A stretch of DNA of 52,864 nucleotides from Pirellulales bacterium (GTDB taxonomy: Bacteria; Planctomycetota; Planctomycetia; Pirellulales; Thermoguttaceae). The position numbers were made by a program, and so were the translations under genes. Position 1 is the first letter of the stretch. The number at the start of each line of letters is the position of its first letter. Location of the stretch: the NCBI GenBank assembly GCA_016935315.1, contig JAFGRD010000002.1, positions 1-52,864 on the forward strand, read 5' to 3'. The notes under the pieces were generated by a model, which ran no database searches, was not told the DNA's origin, and worked only from the letters and a program-made list of their open reading frames with translations. Below are positions 1-8,300 of this stretch, one piece after another.

Positions 1-341
1 CGTCTATCGTGGACTCCGGTAGCCCCACCCTTTTGGAGACTCGCAATATGGGCAAGGCGGGAAGGAAAAAGAATCGACTCGTTCGAGGGCCAGACCGGTA
101 GCTGAAGTCGCCGTTGGACGAAGTGCTGCAATTCGGGCCCGTCAACCGTGGCAGAGAATCAACGCAACCCCATGAGCTACATGGACATGCGCCGACTGGC
201 CGATTTCCCGAATGCCGAAACATGCTTGGAGAAAACGGCCGAGGAGCCCCCAACGGCCCGGACGTCGCCAACGTGAATCGACGGGGCCGCCGGCAGGCCG
301 CCGTCCGCGGCCGGTCGCCAGAGCCGCAGATCCTTGCGGAT
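1..341. other. Left edge, no gene supported
   Basis: No reading frame here has a convincing start, ribosome site and protein-like composition. The frames that cross it are antisense shadows of the neighbouring apbE gene. Positions 95-112 carry a phrase (GGTAGCTGAAGTCGCC) that also occurs, inverted, at 8239-8258 and in variant form in the metH leader, so a decayed copy of the palindromic repeat family may lie here. Confidence 0.5.
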
Positions 342-1424
342 TCAATCTTGCGATGGCCCCGGTGCGATACTTGGCGGCTTCCAGACACGCAGCCCGGCCG
401 GCAGAGGCTCGTCGAGGATGAGGCGGAATCCGGGCGTGCAGATCAGGTGGTGCTGGTCCTTGGTGCCGACGACCAGCAGGGCTTCCACGCTCTGGGGCAG
501 CCGGGCGAGCCCCTGCTCGCGCAACACGCTCAGCGCGGTGGCCCAAACGTCGGCCGTCACCGCGTCGAGCGCCCAGACGGTCACCGAGAGGGCCACGTCG
601 GCCGGACGACCCGTGCGCGGATCGATAATGTGGCTGTAGCGGCGGCCGCCAATCTGCGTGAACCGCGCGTAGTTGCCGCTGGTGCAAACGGCCCCGCCGC
701 CGATGCGGAGCCTGGCCAGAATCCCCGGGCCGAAGGGGTTCTTCACGTCGATCGGCCAGTCGTGTCCGTGGTGTGGCCGGCCGAAGCAGACCAGATCGCC
801 GCCGACGTCGACCAGGCCCCCGTCGACGCAGGCGTGCCACAACACGTCGGCGGCCTGATCGATGGCATATCCCTTGGCGATGCCGCCCAGGTCGACGCTC
901 GCCGTGGCAGTGCGTTTGGCGGCCCCGGTCGCGGTCAACTCGATGTCGTCCCAACTCGAGGCGGCCCGCGCCCGGTCCAGCGCGCTATCGGTGGGCACCA
1001 TGTCGCGCCGGCCGGCGTCGCGCCAGAGCTCGATCAGCGGGCGGCAGGTCACGTCGAACGCGCCGCCGGTCTGCGTCCATGCCTGGCGGGCCGTGCGCAG
1101 CACGGCGAGCGTTTCCGGCGAGAGCGGGATTTCCCGCGAGGCGCCGGCCGCGTTGAAGCGTCCCAGTTCCGAGTCGTTCAGCCAGGCACTCATGCGGGCC
1201 TCGACCCCGCGGAGCGTAGTCTCGGCCTCGTGGACGATCTGATCGGCATGGACCGACTCGTTCGAGGGCACAATTGCCATCAGCGTGCACGACGTGCCCA
1301 TCACGGCCTTGCTCTGGCGGACAACCGCGACGGTGTGCGGCGCGGAGGTCTTCCAGAGACCGACGCCGACCAGCACGATCAGCGCGACAATCAGACCACC
1401 ACCAACAAGTTGTTCCCTTGGCAT
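342..1424 (-). CDS. apbE: FAD:protein FMN transferase (ApbE family), membrane-anchored
   Basis: ApbE-family enzymes use Mg and FAD to attach FMN covalently to a Thr or Ser of target flavoproteins outside the cytoplasm. The protein is 360 residues, usual for the family. Residues 5-25 form a hydrophobic anchor. Family motifs visible in order are VDLGGIAKGYAID, the GGGAVCTSGNYARF segment, YSHIIDPRTGRP and a C-terminal DAVTADVWATALSV segment that supplies the metal-binding Asp and Thr. The ATG at 1424 is preferred over an in-frame upstream ATG at 1568, because the extra 48 residues are Arg-rich and unlike a signal sequence. No Rnf, Nqr or other typical flavinylation target lies beside it, so its substrate is unknown. 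Confidence 0.9.
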   Translation of the reverse strand: MPREQLVGGGLIVALIVLVGVGLWKTSAPHTVAVVRQSKAVMGTSCTLMAIVPSNESVHADQIVHEAETTLRGVEARMSAWLNDSELGRFNAAGASREIPLSPETLAVLRTARQAWTQTGGAFDVTCRPLIELWRDAGRRDMVPTDSALDRARAASSWDDIELTATGAAKRTATASVDLGGIAKGYAIDQAADVLWHACVDGGLVDVGGDLVCFGRPHHGHDWPIDVKNPFGPGILARLRIGGGAVCTSGNYARFTQIGGRRYSHIIDPRTGRPADVALSVTVWALDAVTADVWATALSVLREQGLARLPQSVEALLVVGTKDQHHLICTPGFRLILDEPLPAGLRVWKPPSIAPGPSQD

Positions 1425-1674
1425 CCGCAAGTTCCAGGCGTTGTCCGATGTGGACCTCCGCACAACAGCGCGTCGAGGACGCGTCGGCTTCCTCGAGCGT
1501 CCCTTGTGGAATGAAAAGCGTCCGCGCCGCTGCCCTTCCGGCGAGGGGAACCTTGACGGCAACGACAAGCCGATTCAAACTGGAATCTAGCGGTCGACAG
1601 CGCTTGTGGCAATCCCCCCGGCGCGGGCCGACAGGCCCTTGGGGCTCGCGAGAGAATACGTTGGGCATTGCATT

Positions 1675-1807
1675 GATGGGTGACTTCTGATCGGGAAAGC
1701 ACCCCCGAAGTCACAGGCATCCTCCGTCAGGGCGTGATGCAAGAGCACGGCTGTTGCGCGTCCGTACACTTTCATACATGTTCAACTTGTTCCTTTTCGA
1801 GTCCTTG
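1675..1807 (-). repeat. Structured intergenic repeat, family 1, copy A
   Basis: This is a two-hairpin element of about 130 nt, read on the minus strand. A conserved 5' block (AAGGACTCGAAAAGGAACAA...) is followed by hairpin 1 at 1775-1737. That hairpin has a 14-bp stem with two mismatches and the loop ACGCGCAACAG. Hairpin 2 at 1714-1680 has a perfect 8-bp stem, GTGACTTC/GAAGTCAC. Copy B at 50804-50932 aligns over the whole length, including CTTTCCCGATCAGAAG. The element lies between the divergent apbE and zinc-ribbon genes, 250 nt upstream of the apbE start. It could be an RNA or a mobile REP-like element. Confidence 0.75.
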
Positions 1808-1848
1808 GCCCGCAGAAGCCGGCAACACAAGAACCCCATACGATTCTT

Positions 1849-2679
1849 ATGGCAATTCGGTTTCTCTGCCCTTCCGGCCATCGCTTGAGCGTTCCCGACA
1901 GCAGCGCGGGCGCGAAGGTGCGGTGTGCGCGATGTAAGAAGATCGTGAGCGTTCCCAAGGCATCCGAAGCGAAGGCAGCGGCGAACACGGAGACAAAGCC
2001 CGACGCCAAGCCCGAGGCTGAAACCGAATCTCAGGCAAACAACGAGTCCCGGCCCGTGGCGAAGGCCCCTGAACAGAAACAGCAGTCGGTTCCACCCAAA
2101 CGTGCGCGCGCTCGCGCGCGTTTCAAGCGCCCGCGCCGATCGGAATCGCCGCCGGCCCACCCAAAGCCGGAGAACACACGTCGCGGCCATGGCCGGCCGC
2201 GGCGTATGCCGGCCGACGTCTACCGACCGGATCAAGGCAGAGCGGCCACGACGCGATGGCTGGCGCTGATTCTGGGCCTGGCGGTCGCCTTCAGCGTCTG
2301 TCCGGTCGTATACCAGGCGCAGTGGAACTTGTCGACGGCCGGTGGTTGGGCGCGCATCGTGGTATTGGTGGGCGCAGTACAGTCCGTCTATATCGCCTGG
2401 ATGCTCAACCGGCCCGACTGGGCCAGCATGTGGGTGGTGATGCTGGTGTTCGCGGCCGTGTCGGCCCTGTACGGCATGGCCAGCGCGATGGCGCTTTCCT
2501 GGCCGGAGCACGAGCCGATGCCGTTGGGGATGGAGACGATCCGCCGGCCCGCCCGGGCCTGGTGCGGGGCCGTGCTGCTGACCACCTCGCTGGCCACCTA
2601 TCTTTGCGGCCGCACCAGCGCGAAGTGGCGGCGCCAGTTCGATCTCGACGCCCTGGCACGTAAGAAGTCTCGGCACTAG
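1849..2679 (+). CDS. Zinc-ribbon membrane protein of unknown function
   Basis: I do not recognise a named family. The 276-residue protein opens with a zinc-ribbon-like motif: Cys7 and His11 (FLCPSGH), then Cys26 and Cys29 (CARC). A long Lys/Glu/Ala/Arg-rich disordered linker follows (about 38-135). About four hydrophobic segments come next: 137-157, 166-186, 190-214 and 222-240. The tail is basic. Such an N-terminal ribbon before a linker and membrane region is common in planctomycete hypothetical proteins. The start lacks a strong Shine-Dalgarno sequence, but it is the only ATG that keeps the ribbon at the extreme N-terminus. It is divergent from apbE. Confidence 0.75.
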   Translation: MAIRFLCPSGHRLSVPDSSAGAKVRCARCKKIVSVPKASEAKAAANTETKPDAKPEAETESQANNESRPVAKAPEQKQQSVPPKRARARARFKRPRRSESPPAHPKPENTRRGHGRPRRMPADVYRPDQGRAATTRWLALILGLAVAFSVCPVVYQAQWNLSTAGGWARIVVLVGAVQSVYIAWMLNRPDWASMWVVMLVFAAVSALYGMASAMALSWPEHEPMPLGMETIRRPARAWCGAVLLTTSLATYLCGRTSAKWRRQFDLDALARKKSRH

Positions 2680-2784
2680 GCAACGATGGAGAAAGGATGC
2701 ACCCTTGTGTCGGGCACTGTCCCGATCTGTGCGCAGCGGGGATCCTCGTTCCCGCGTGTCCGCAGCGCAAGTAGTTGTCGCATC

Positions 2785-2820
2785 CCGCCTTGGGGCGGTC
2801 GGTCGGCCCGCGCAAGGCGG
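2785..2820. other. GC-rich hairpin in the gap before the sigma factor gene
   Basis: CCGCCTTG at 2785-2792 pairs perfectly with CAAGGCGG at 2813-2820 around a 20-nt loop. Two smaller GC hairpins lie at about 2708-2725 and 2738-2755. No T-run follows, so Rho-independent termination of the upstream gene is possible but not demonstrated. Confidence 0.4.
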
Positions 2821-2850
2821 CGGTCGTTCGGCAAAAACCCCGTTTCGTCT

Positions 2851-2856
2851 TACAAT
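2851..2856 (+). promoter_or_regulatory. Candidate -10 box for the ECF sigma gene
   Basis: TACAAT lies 51 nt before the ATG. The best partner 18 nt upstream, TTCGGC, is a poor -35. The same TACAAT hexamer occurs before two other genes here (36442, 47789), which gives slight support for a local -10 consensus. Confidence 0.3.
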
Positions 2857-2906
2857 GCGTGTCAGATTCGACACATGCTCGTGTGTAGCTATCTGGAGAG
2901 CAGTGC

Positions 2907-3503
2907 ATGGACCAGATGCCCGAGACCCGCCGCAGCCTGCTGCTTCGGATTCGCGATCCAGGCGACGACGAGGCGTGGACGGAGTTTCTGGAAATCTACC
3001 AGCCGCTGATCTACCGCTTCGCCCGGCGGAAGGGTTTCCAGCACGCCGACGCCGAAGAGCTCACGCAGGAGGCCCTGATCGCGGTCGCTTCGGCCATCGA
3101 GCGCTGGGATCCCGACCCGCGGCGCGGCACGTTTCGCGGGTGGCTGTTCCGCATCGCCAGGAACATGATGATCAATTTTCTCACGCGGGCGCGACCGGGC
3201 GAGAAGGCGACCGGCGGCACCGATTTCCACCGGCTGTTGCAGCAGCAGCCTGCCGCCGACGGACAATCGACGGTCGAGTTCGTCCGGGAGTATCGTCGTG
3301 AAGTGTTCTGTTGGGCCGCCCGCGAAATCCATGGCGAGTTTCAGGACGTCACCTGGCAGGCGTTCTGGCAGACGGCGGTTGCCGGACATCCCATCGCCGA
3401 GACGGCACGGCAGCTCGGCATGTCGGTCGGCGCCGTCTATGCGGCGCGGAGCCGGATCATGGCCCGGCTGAGACGCAAAGCCAAACAGGTGGAAGGCCAG
3501 TAG
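2907..3503 (+). CDS. ECF-type RNA polymerase sigma factor
   Basis: This 198-residue sigma-70-family factor has region 2 at about 25-95 (WTEFLEIYQPLIYRFARRKG, then DAEELTQEALIAV) and region 4 at about 145-190, with a helix-turn-helix in ETARQLGMSVGAVYAARSRIMARLR. It would direct RNA polymerase to a specific promoter set. GGAGAG precedes the ATG with good spacing. The next gene starts 23 nt downstream and encodes a Ser/Thr kinase with a zinc-finger N-terminus like those of anti-sigma factors. The pair is therefore probably one transcription unit in which the kinase controls the sigma factor. ECF factors paired with Ser/Thr kinases are a recognised planctomycete arrangement. Confidence 0.9.
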   Translation: MDQMPETRRSLLLRIRDPGDDEAWTEFLEIYQPLIYRFARRKGFQHADAEELTQEALIAVASAIERWDPDPRRGTFRGWLFRIARNMMINFLTRARPGEKATGGTDFHRLLQQQPAADGQSTVEFVREYRREVFCWAAREIHGEFQDVTWQAFWQTAVAGHPIAETARQLGMSVGAVYAARSRIMARLRRKAKQVEGQ

Positions 3504-3526
3504 GCCGCCCAGGCGGAGACCGCAAG

Positions 3527-5116
3527 ATGATCCACAGTCGCTCCGATTGCCGCCCCGAACAGTTGCAGAAGGCGCTGGACAGCCGGCTGCCGGCCGACGA
3601 CGAGGCCGAGCTGCTGCGACACCTCGATACCTGCGACACCTGCCGGCGGCAGCTCGAATCGCTGGCCGCCGACGCCGACGACTGGGCCGATGTCCGCGAG
3701 TTCCTTTCCGGACGGGAACCGTGGGAAGACCGGCCCGACGGCGCCGACCGGACCCACGAAACGCAGAATCAGGATTCCATCAACACGGCGGCCGACCGGC
3801 CGCAGCGGCTGGACTTCCTGGCCCCCACCGACGATCCGGCCATGCTGGGGCGATTGGGGCCTTACGAAGTCCAAGGCGTGATCGGTTGGGGCGGCATGGC
3901 CGTCGTGCTCAGGGCCTACGACCGCTCGCTCAACCGCAACGTGGCCGTCAAGGTGCTCTCGCCCCAGTTGGCCACCAGCGGACCCGCGCGGCAACGCTTC
4001 GCCCGCGAGGCCCAAGCGGCCGCCGCCGTGGTCCACGAACACGTGGTGCCCATCCACGCGGTCTCGGAAGCCGGCGGGTTGCCCTATCTGGTCATGACCT
4101 ACGTGCCCGGCCGATCGCTGCAGCAGCGGATCGACCAGGCGGGGCCGCTGACGGTAGCCGAGATTCTGCGAATCGGCATGCAGACGGCTGCGGGTCTGGC
4201 CGCGGCACATGCCCAAGGGCTGGTCCATCGCGACGTCAAGCCAGCCAACATCCTGTTGGAGAACGGCGTGGAGCGGGCCATGATCGCCGACTTCGGGTTG
4301 GCCCGGGCGGCCGACGACGCCAGCCTCACCCGCAGCGGCATCATCGCCGGCACACCGCACTACATGGCCCCCGAGCAGGCCGAAGGCCAGCCGGCCGACC
4401 ATCGGGCGGACCTGTTCAGCCTCGGCGGCGTGATGTACGCGATGGGGACCGGCCACCCGCCGTTTCGCGCCGAGACAGCGCTGGCCGTGCTCCGCCGCAT
4501 CTGCCAACAGCCGCCGCGCCCGATCCGCCAGATCAACCCCGAGATTCCCGACTGGCTGGCGGCCGTGGTCGAGAAGCTGCTGGCGAAGGACCCGTCCGAT
4601 CGTTTTCAGAGTGCGGCGGAAGTGGCCGAGTTGCTTGGACGATACCTGGCCCATTTTCAGCACCCGACCGCCGTGCCCGCGCCCCGGAAAGTCGCCGTCC
4701 GACGCGGCGCGGCCGGCCGCACGAAGAAACCTCTGTGGCACCACCGGCCGCAACTCGCGTGGCTCGCGTCGGCCTTGGCTGCGGCAGTCGGCGTCTCGGC
4801 CCTGCTCTATTTCGGCCCCTGGTTCTCCTACGACGAGCCGTCGGCCGGATCGCCGCCGGTAGCTCCGGCGCCGCCGCGGGCGTCCGACGGGCAGGGCCTT
4901 TCCCCGGCGGCCGTCTTCGAGTTGACCCGCGGCTCCTTCGACCGGCAGCAATGGGAGACCGATGTGGATCAGGTCCGCCGGAGGATTGCCGAACTCGAAG
5001 CAACGTTCCATCAGGTGCCTGAGCCGCGCTCCGGCCAAGTCTGGGCAGAAGGAGTATCCCAACTACAACAGCAGCTCGACGAGCTGCGGCGACAACTCGA
5101 CGACCACTCGCTGTAG
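3527..5116 (+). CDS. Transmembrane Ser/Thr protein kinase with anti-sigma-like zinc finger
   Basis: The protein has 529 residues. The N-terminal region carries His32-x3-Cys36-x2-Cys39 (HLDTCDTC), the zinc motif of anti-sigma factors. The kinase domain spans about 113-380: glycine loop at 118-123, ATP-binding Lys142 (VAVK), catalytic HRDVKPAN with Asp236, DFG at 255-257 and APE at 281-283. This is a complete active-kinase set. One membrane helix at 410-431 is followed by an external tail of about 100 residues, probably coiled coil (QVRRRIAELEATFHQ and QQQLDELRRQLD). The ATG at 3527 is chosen because it follows the sigma gene stop and has GGAG upstream; a longer in-frame extension overlaps the sigma gene. 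It probably senses an external cue and signals to the upstream ECF factor. Confidence 0.92.
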   Translation: MIHSRSDCRPEQLQKALDSRLPADDEAELLRHLDTCDTCRRQLESLAADADDWADVREFLSGREPWEDRPDGADRTHETQNQDSINTAADRPQRLDFLAPTDDPAMLGRLGPYEVQGVIGWGGMAVVLRAYDRSLNRNVAVKVLSPQLATSGPARQRFAREAQAAAAVVHEHVVPIHAVSEAGGLPYLVMTYVPGRSLQQRIDQAGPLTVAEILRIGMQTAAGLAAAHAQGLVHRDVKPANILLENGVERAMIADFGLARAADDASLTRSGIIAGTPHYMAPEQAEGQPADHRADLFSLGGVMYAMGTGHPPFRAETALAVLRRICQQPPRPIRQINPEIPDWLAAVVEKLLAKDPSDRFQSAAEVAELLGRYLAHFQHPTAVPAPRKVAVRRGAAGRTKKPLWHHRPQLAWLASALAAAVGVSALLYFGPWFSYDEPSAGSPPVAPAPPRASDGQGLSPAAVFELTRGSFDRQQWETDVDQVRRRIAELEATFHQVPEPRSGQVWAEGVSQLQQQLDELRRQLDDHSL

Positions 5117-5179
5117 CATATCCGCTCCAGGGCGTCGGTCGTGTATTCCCGTTACTTTTCACGATAAAGGAGAGGTGCG

Positions 5180-6082
5180 ATGAACGTATTGAGAATTGCC
5201 GGCGTGCTGGCGCTGTTGACGGCGGCCTGCCTGCTGCCGTGGGCCGACCGGCTGGGGATCGGCGAAACACTCTGCGAGTGCTCGGGGCAGGTGGCGGCCT
5301 CGGCACCGATGGCGGCCCCCGTGCAGCCTACGCATGTGACGGCCCAACCCTCCGGCACGAACGCCCCAGCCGTCCAAACGGCCGTCCCCACGGCCGTCGC
5401 CGCTACCCCGTCGCCGCCGTTGCCGGGGCTCTTCGACGGCTCCGTCAAGCTCGATGCCCTGTCGCTTGCCGAGCTGAAGGGTTTTGACCAGGCCCTTTCG
5501 CAGGAGACTCGCAAGGTGGCCCAGGCGTACGCGGAGGCGAGCGACGACGACAAAGCGGCCGCGGAACTGAAAGACAAGCTGACTGAAACGGTGCGGGTCC
5601 ACTTCAACATCCGCCGGGAGACCCGGCTGAGGGAGATCCAGGAGCTGGAAGCGCAGGTCGAGAAGCTCCGCGGACAGGTGTCGAAATGGACTGCTTCGGA
5701 GAACTCGATCGTCGAGATGCGGGTGGAGCAGTTTGTCCGTGCGGCCGAAGGTCTCGGCTGGGACGGAGGCTCCGCGACGGAAGGCCGTTCGAGAATCGGC
5801 GCGGCCGGCGGCGGATTTGGCGTGAGCGGCCCTGCCGCCACGCGCCCCACGTCCGTTCGACCCTCTCAACGGTCCAGGTCTACGGGCCGGCGCATGATGG
5901 GCGGCAGCACGGGTGGAGGCATCAGCGGTGGTGGTGGCATGGCAGGCGGCAGCGGCAGCAGCGGTGGGAGCAGCGGCAGCAGCGGCGGCAGCATGGGTGG
6001 CGTTGGTGCCGCAGGCGGAAGCAGCGGCGGTGGTGCCATCAGTGGCGGTAGCAGCGGCGGTGGAGCAAGGCGAACCAGGTAA
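5180..6082 (+). CDS. Secreted coiled-coil protein with Gly/Ser-rich tail (paralogue 1)
   Basis: No named family is recognised. The 300-residue protein starts with a signal-like hydrophobic segment (MNVLRIAGVLALLTAACLLPW). A Pro/Ala/Thr linker follows, then a helical charged region (about 85-200), probably a coiled coil, containing REIQELEAQVEKLRGQVSKW and MRVEQFVRAAEGLGW. The last 65 residues or so are almost only Gly and Ser. AAGGAGAGG precedes the ATG. The next gene is a clear paralogue that shares the signal region, the coiled coil and the AAEGLGW end. Lying just after the sigma/kinase pair, both may be targets or partners of that envelope signalling unit. Confidence 0.8.
   Translation: MNVLRIAGVLALLTAACLLPWADRLGIGETLCECSGQVAASAPMAAPVQPTHVTAQPSGTNAPAVQTAVPTAVAATPSPPLPGLFDGSVKLDALSLAELKGFDQALSQETRKVAQAYAEASDDDKAAAELKDKLTETVRVHFNIRRETRLREIQELEAQVEKLRGQVSKWTASENSIVEMRVEQFVRAAEGLGWDGGSATEGRSRIGAAGGGFGVSGPAATRPTSVRPSQRSRSTGRRMMGGSTGGGISGGGGMAGGSGSSGGSSGSSGGSMGGVGAAGGSSGGGAISGGSSGGGARRTR
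5912..6076 (+). repeat. GGC/AGC-rich low-complexity tract
   Basis: Imperfect GGCAGC/GGTGGC units encode the Gly/Ser tail of the preceding protein. The tract is prone to slippage and is absent from the tandem paralogue. Confidence 0.75.
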
Positions 6083-6167
6083 TGCCCGGGCGGCCGGCCA
6101 TGTCTCGGCCGGACTCTCGCGGGATTGTCACGCGTCCATTTTGTTACCCAGAAAAGGGAGTCGCACG

Positions 6168-6887
6168 ATGAAGCTGTTACGAATAGTCGGTGTATTGACA
6201 CTACTGGCCCTGGTTTGCCTGCTGCCGTGGGTGGGCCGCCCGGCCATGGAGCCAACCGCGACGTGCCTGGCCCAGGGAGCGGCCGTCGCGACGCCGGGTA
6301 CGCCCGTCTCCGGTCGGGCTGCAATCGGAATCTCGCTCGGGTCTGGCTTCGCCGGGCCGGGTCGCTCCCTCGAGCAGATCCTCGACGGCTCGGTCGAGCT
6401 GGGCTCGCTCTCGGTCGGCGAGCTGCAAAGCTGCGACCGGGAGCTGGAGGCGGCCACGCACCGGGCGGCGCAGGAGTATGCCCATGCCGAAGACAACGAA
6501 CAACCGACGCCCGAGCTGAAAGAAAAGCTTACAAAAACCATCGCGGCGCACTTCGACGTCCGCCACGAGATCCGCGACCGGGAAGTCCGCGAGTTGGAGG
6601 CCCAGGTCAGGAAGCTCCGCCAACTGGTGGCCCGACGGGCGGACGCGCGAAAGGACATCATCGACATGCGGGTGCAGCAGTTCGTCAGCGCGGCCGAAGG
6701 CCTCGGCTGGAACGACGAGGGACCCCTGGGCCAGGGCGCCGGCTGGATGCTGATGGGCGGGTCGGCCTTGTTCCTGGCGCCCGCCTCGACCGCGGTCGAT
6801 GCCACGAATCGACCGCCAACGAATTCCTTGCCCACCAGCACGACCCTACAGCCTTCGCAGTCTGCGCCGGTGCCCAGCGTACGATGA
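6168..6887 (+). CDS. Secreted coiled-coil protein (paralogue 2)
   Basis: This 239-residue tandem paralogue of the preceding gene has a signal-like N-terminus (MKLLRIVGVLTLLALVCLLPW), a matching helical region (ILDGSVELGSLSVGELQSCD, then REVRELEAQVRKLRQLVARR) and the shared QQFVSAAEGLGW block. The C-terminus differs: in place of the Gly/Ser tail it has a weakly hydrophobic stretch and a Thr/Pro/Ser end. The ATG at 6168 follows AAAGGGAG and aligns with the paralogue start. The two genes are 85 nt apart and probably cotranscribed. The function is unknown; an envelope or surface role is inferred from the signal sequence and the kinase neighbour. Confidence 0.8.
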   Translation: MKLLRIVGVLTLLALVCLLPWVGRPAMEPTATCLAQGAAVATPGTPVSGRAAIGISLGSGFAGPGRSLEQILDGSVELGSLSVGELQSCDRELEAATHRAAQEYAHAEDNEQPTPELKEKLTKTIAAHFDVRHEIRDREVRELEAQVRKLRQLVARRADARKDIIDMRVQQFVSAAEGLGWNDEGPLGQGAGWMLMGGSALFLAPASTAVDATNRPPTNSLPTSTTLQPSQSAPVPSVR

Positions 6888-6944
6888 GCCCCGCGCGGAG
6901 GATCCAGAAAGCAGGGCGGCTCCCCCGCTCAGCTTCACGTTCCT

Positions 6945-8123
6945 TTAGTGCCACTGCGCGGAATAGTAGGCACGATTGGTCGTGCGGTCGAATACCGCGT
7001 CAACGGCACGATCCTCCTTTGACCACGAGTAGTAGAGCCCATGGCTCACGGTGATCGTATCCGGATACCCGGTGTAGCGAGTCATGATAAAGGGCGTCAC
7101 GATTTCCTTCAGCGGAACGCCGGCGGACTGCGACTCGATCGAGCCGATCCGGGAATCGACCCATTTTCGAAAGGCGACCTCGTCGGTGGTGCATTCGAAC
7201 GTGACAGTACCGCGAGCCCCCTGGCGATAGCAGACATCCGTGGCGTTCGCAGGCAGGGAAAATGGCGCGTCGGCAGCCGCGATGTGCTCGGCGTAAGGAG
7301 GTTTCAATGATCGCGCGTACCACGAGGCGGTGCCCATCATCGTGGCCGCGACGCCCACGCCGACGAGAAGCTCGTGCAGGGAGAAGCGAAAGCGACTCGG
7401 GCCGGGCGGTGTTGCGAGGGAGTTGATCGCGGCTCGCAACTTGCGAGCCCAGAGCGCGTTCATGCGGCCGGCCAGAATGCTGCCGGCGGCGATGAGAAGC
7501 ATCGGGCCCAGTATCCAGACCACCATCTTGGGTATCAGCCGCAGTGCAGTGCCTTCGACAATGGTCTCGCCGACGGTCGTAACGAAGGCAAATGTTGCCA
7601 GTCCGCCAACGAGATACAGCAGGACGCCGGTTGCCGCCGCGGCCGAAGGCACGCGGCGAAACGTTCCTAGATACTGTTCCAGGGCGATCGCCACCCAAAG
7701 GGGAACGACGATGGCAAAGCCGATAATCGTGCAGGGGTCGAGTACCACAATCGCGCCGGCGTAGATCGAGAGCAGGAAGAGGTTGGCGGCGATCACAATA
7801 ACGGACACGGCCACGAGCATTCTCGACGGTCGAGGCAACGCGTTGCTCACGAGATGTTCTCCGGCTTCAGAATCTCCTGGGGCACGGGGCGGTCCGGCAG
7901 GACGCAAACACGCTGGCCGAACGTCCCTTTTCAGTGCACTCTGAAAGAGCCAGAGCGTAATCACTCCATAGACCGCAATCGCGCCAATGCTACTCGCCAG
8001 TTCGGTGACCCCGCGCGCGGAGAAGTCGGCCGATAACAACGTGGGGGCGAGTCCCACAATGGCACCGATTGTACAGAGCGCCGCTAGAACTCCCAGGACG
8101 AGCTTCACAACTTTCATGGCCAT
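6945..8123 (-). CDS. Polytopic membrane protein, unknown function
   Basis: The 392-residue protein has about seven hydrophobic helices: 5-30, 42-62, 101-123, 130-150, 163-185, 200-218 and 250-267. A soluble C-terminal domain of about 120 residues follows. The FRFSLHELLVGVGVAATMMG stretch before the last helix resembles the FSLRTLL-type segment seen in many planctomycete membrane proteins. A second ATG two codons in (8117) could be the real start. It converges with the upstream paralogue pair and is divergent from the DUF4832-type gene. No enzymatic motif was seen. Confidence 0.75.
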   Translation of the reverse strand: MAMKVVKLVLGVLAALCTIGAIVGLAPTLLSADFSARGVTELASSIGAIAVYGVITLWLFQSALKRDVRPACLRPAGPPRAPGDSEAGEHLVSNALPRPSRMLVAVSVIVIAANLFLLSIYAGAIVVLDPCTIIGFAIVVPLWVAIALEQYLGTFRRVPSAAAATGVLLYLVGGLATFAFVTTVGETIVEGTALRLIPKMVVWILGPMLLIAAGSILAGRMNALWARKLRAAINSLATPPGPSRFRFSLHELLVGVGVAATMMGTASWYARSLKPPYAEHIAAADAPFSLPANATDVCYRQGARGTVTFECTTDEVAFRKWVDSRIGSIESQSAGVPLKEIVTPFIMTRYTGYPDTITVSHGLYYSWSKEDRAVDAVFDRTTNRAYYSAQWH

Positions 8124-8230
8124 ATCCCGGTGTTTGTGTTTGCCAGCGCAGCCGGCCGCCAGCGACCTGGCGTTCTCGGTAAGTGCCGGCGAGAACCCGT
8201 GCCAAAGGCTGATCCTACCCCAGACGACCG

Positions 8231-8258
8231 TAGAATTCCATGGCGACTTCAGCTACCA
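8231..8258. repeat. Degenerate copy of the palindromic repeat (family 2)
   Basis: GTAGAATTC and GACTTCAGCTAC flank a CATGGC loop and pair imperfectly. The CGACTTCAGCTAC phrase recurs inverted at 98-110 and in variant form at 36320-36333. It sits in the divergent intergenic region before the DUF4832-type gene. Confidence 0.4.
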
Positions 8259-8300
8259 TATGGCTGAGGTGATCTGAATCCGAAGCATGGGGAGGACGTG

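Noticed and set aside
48-101. A 17-codon Lys/Arg-rich frame near the left edge
   Set aside because: Too short, with no homology known to me and no context; it cannot be told from chance.
5912-6076. CRISPR-like or minisatellite array
   Set aside because: The units are irregular and in frame; they encode a Gly/Ser tail, with no spacers or direct repeats of fixed length.
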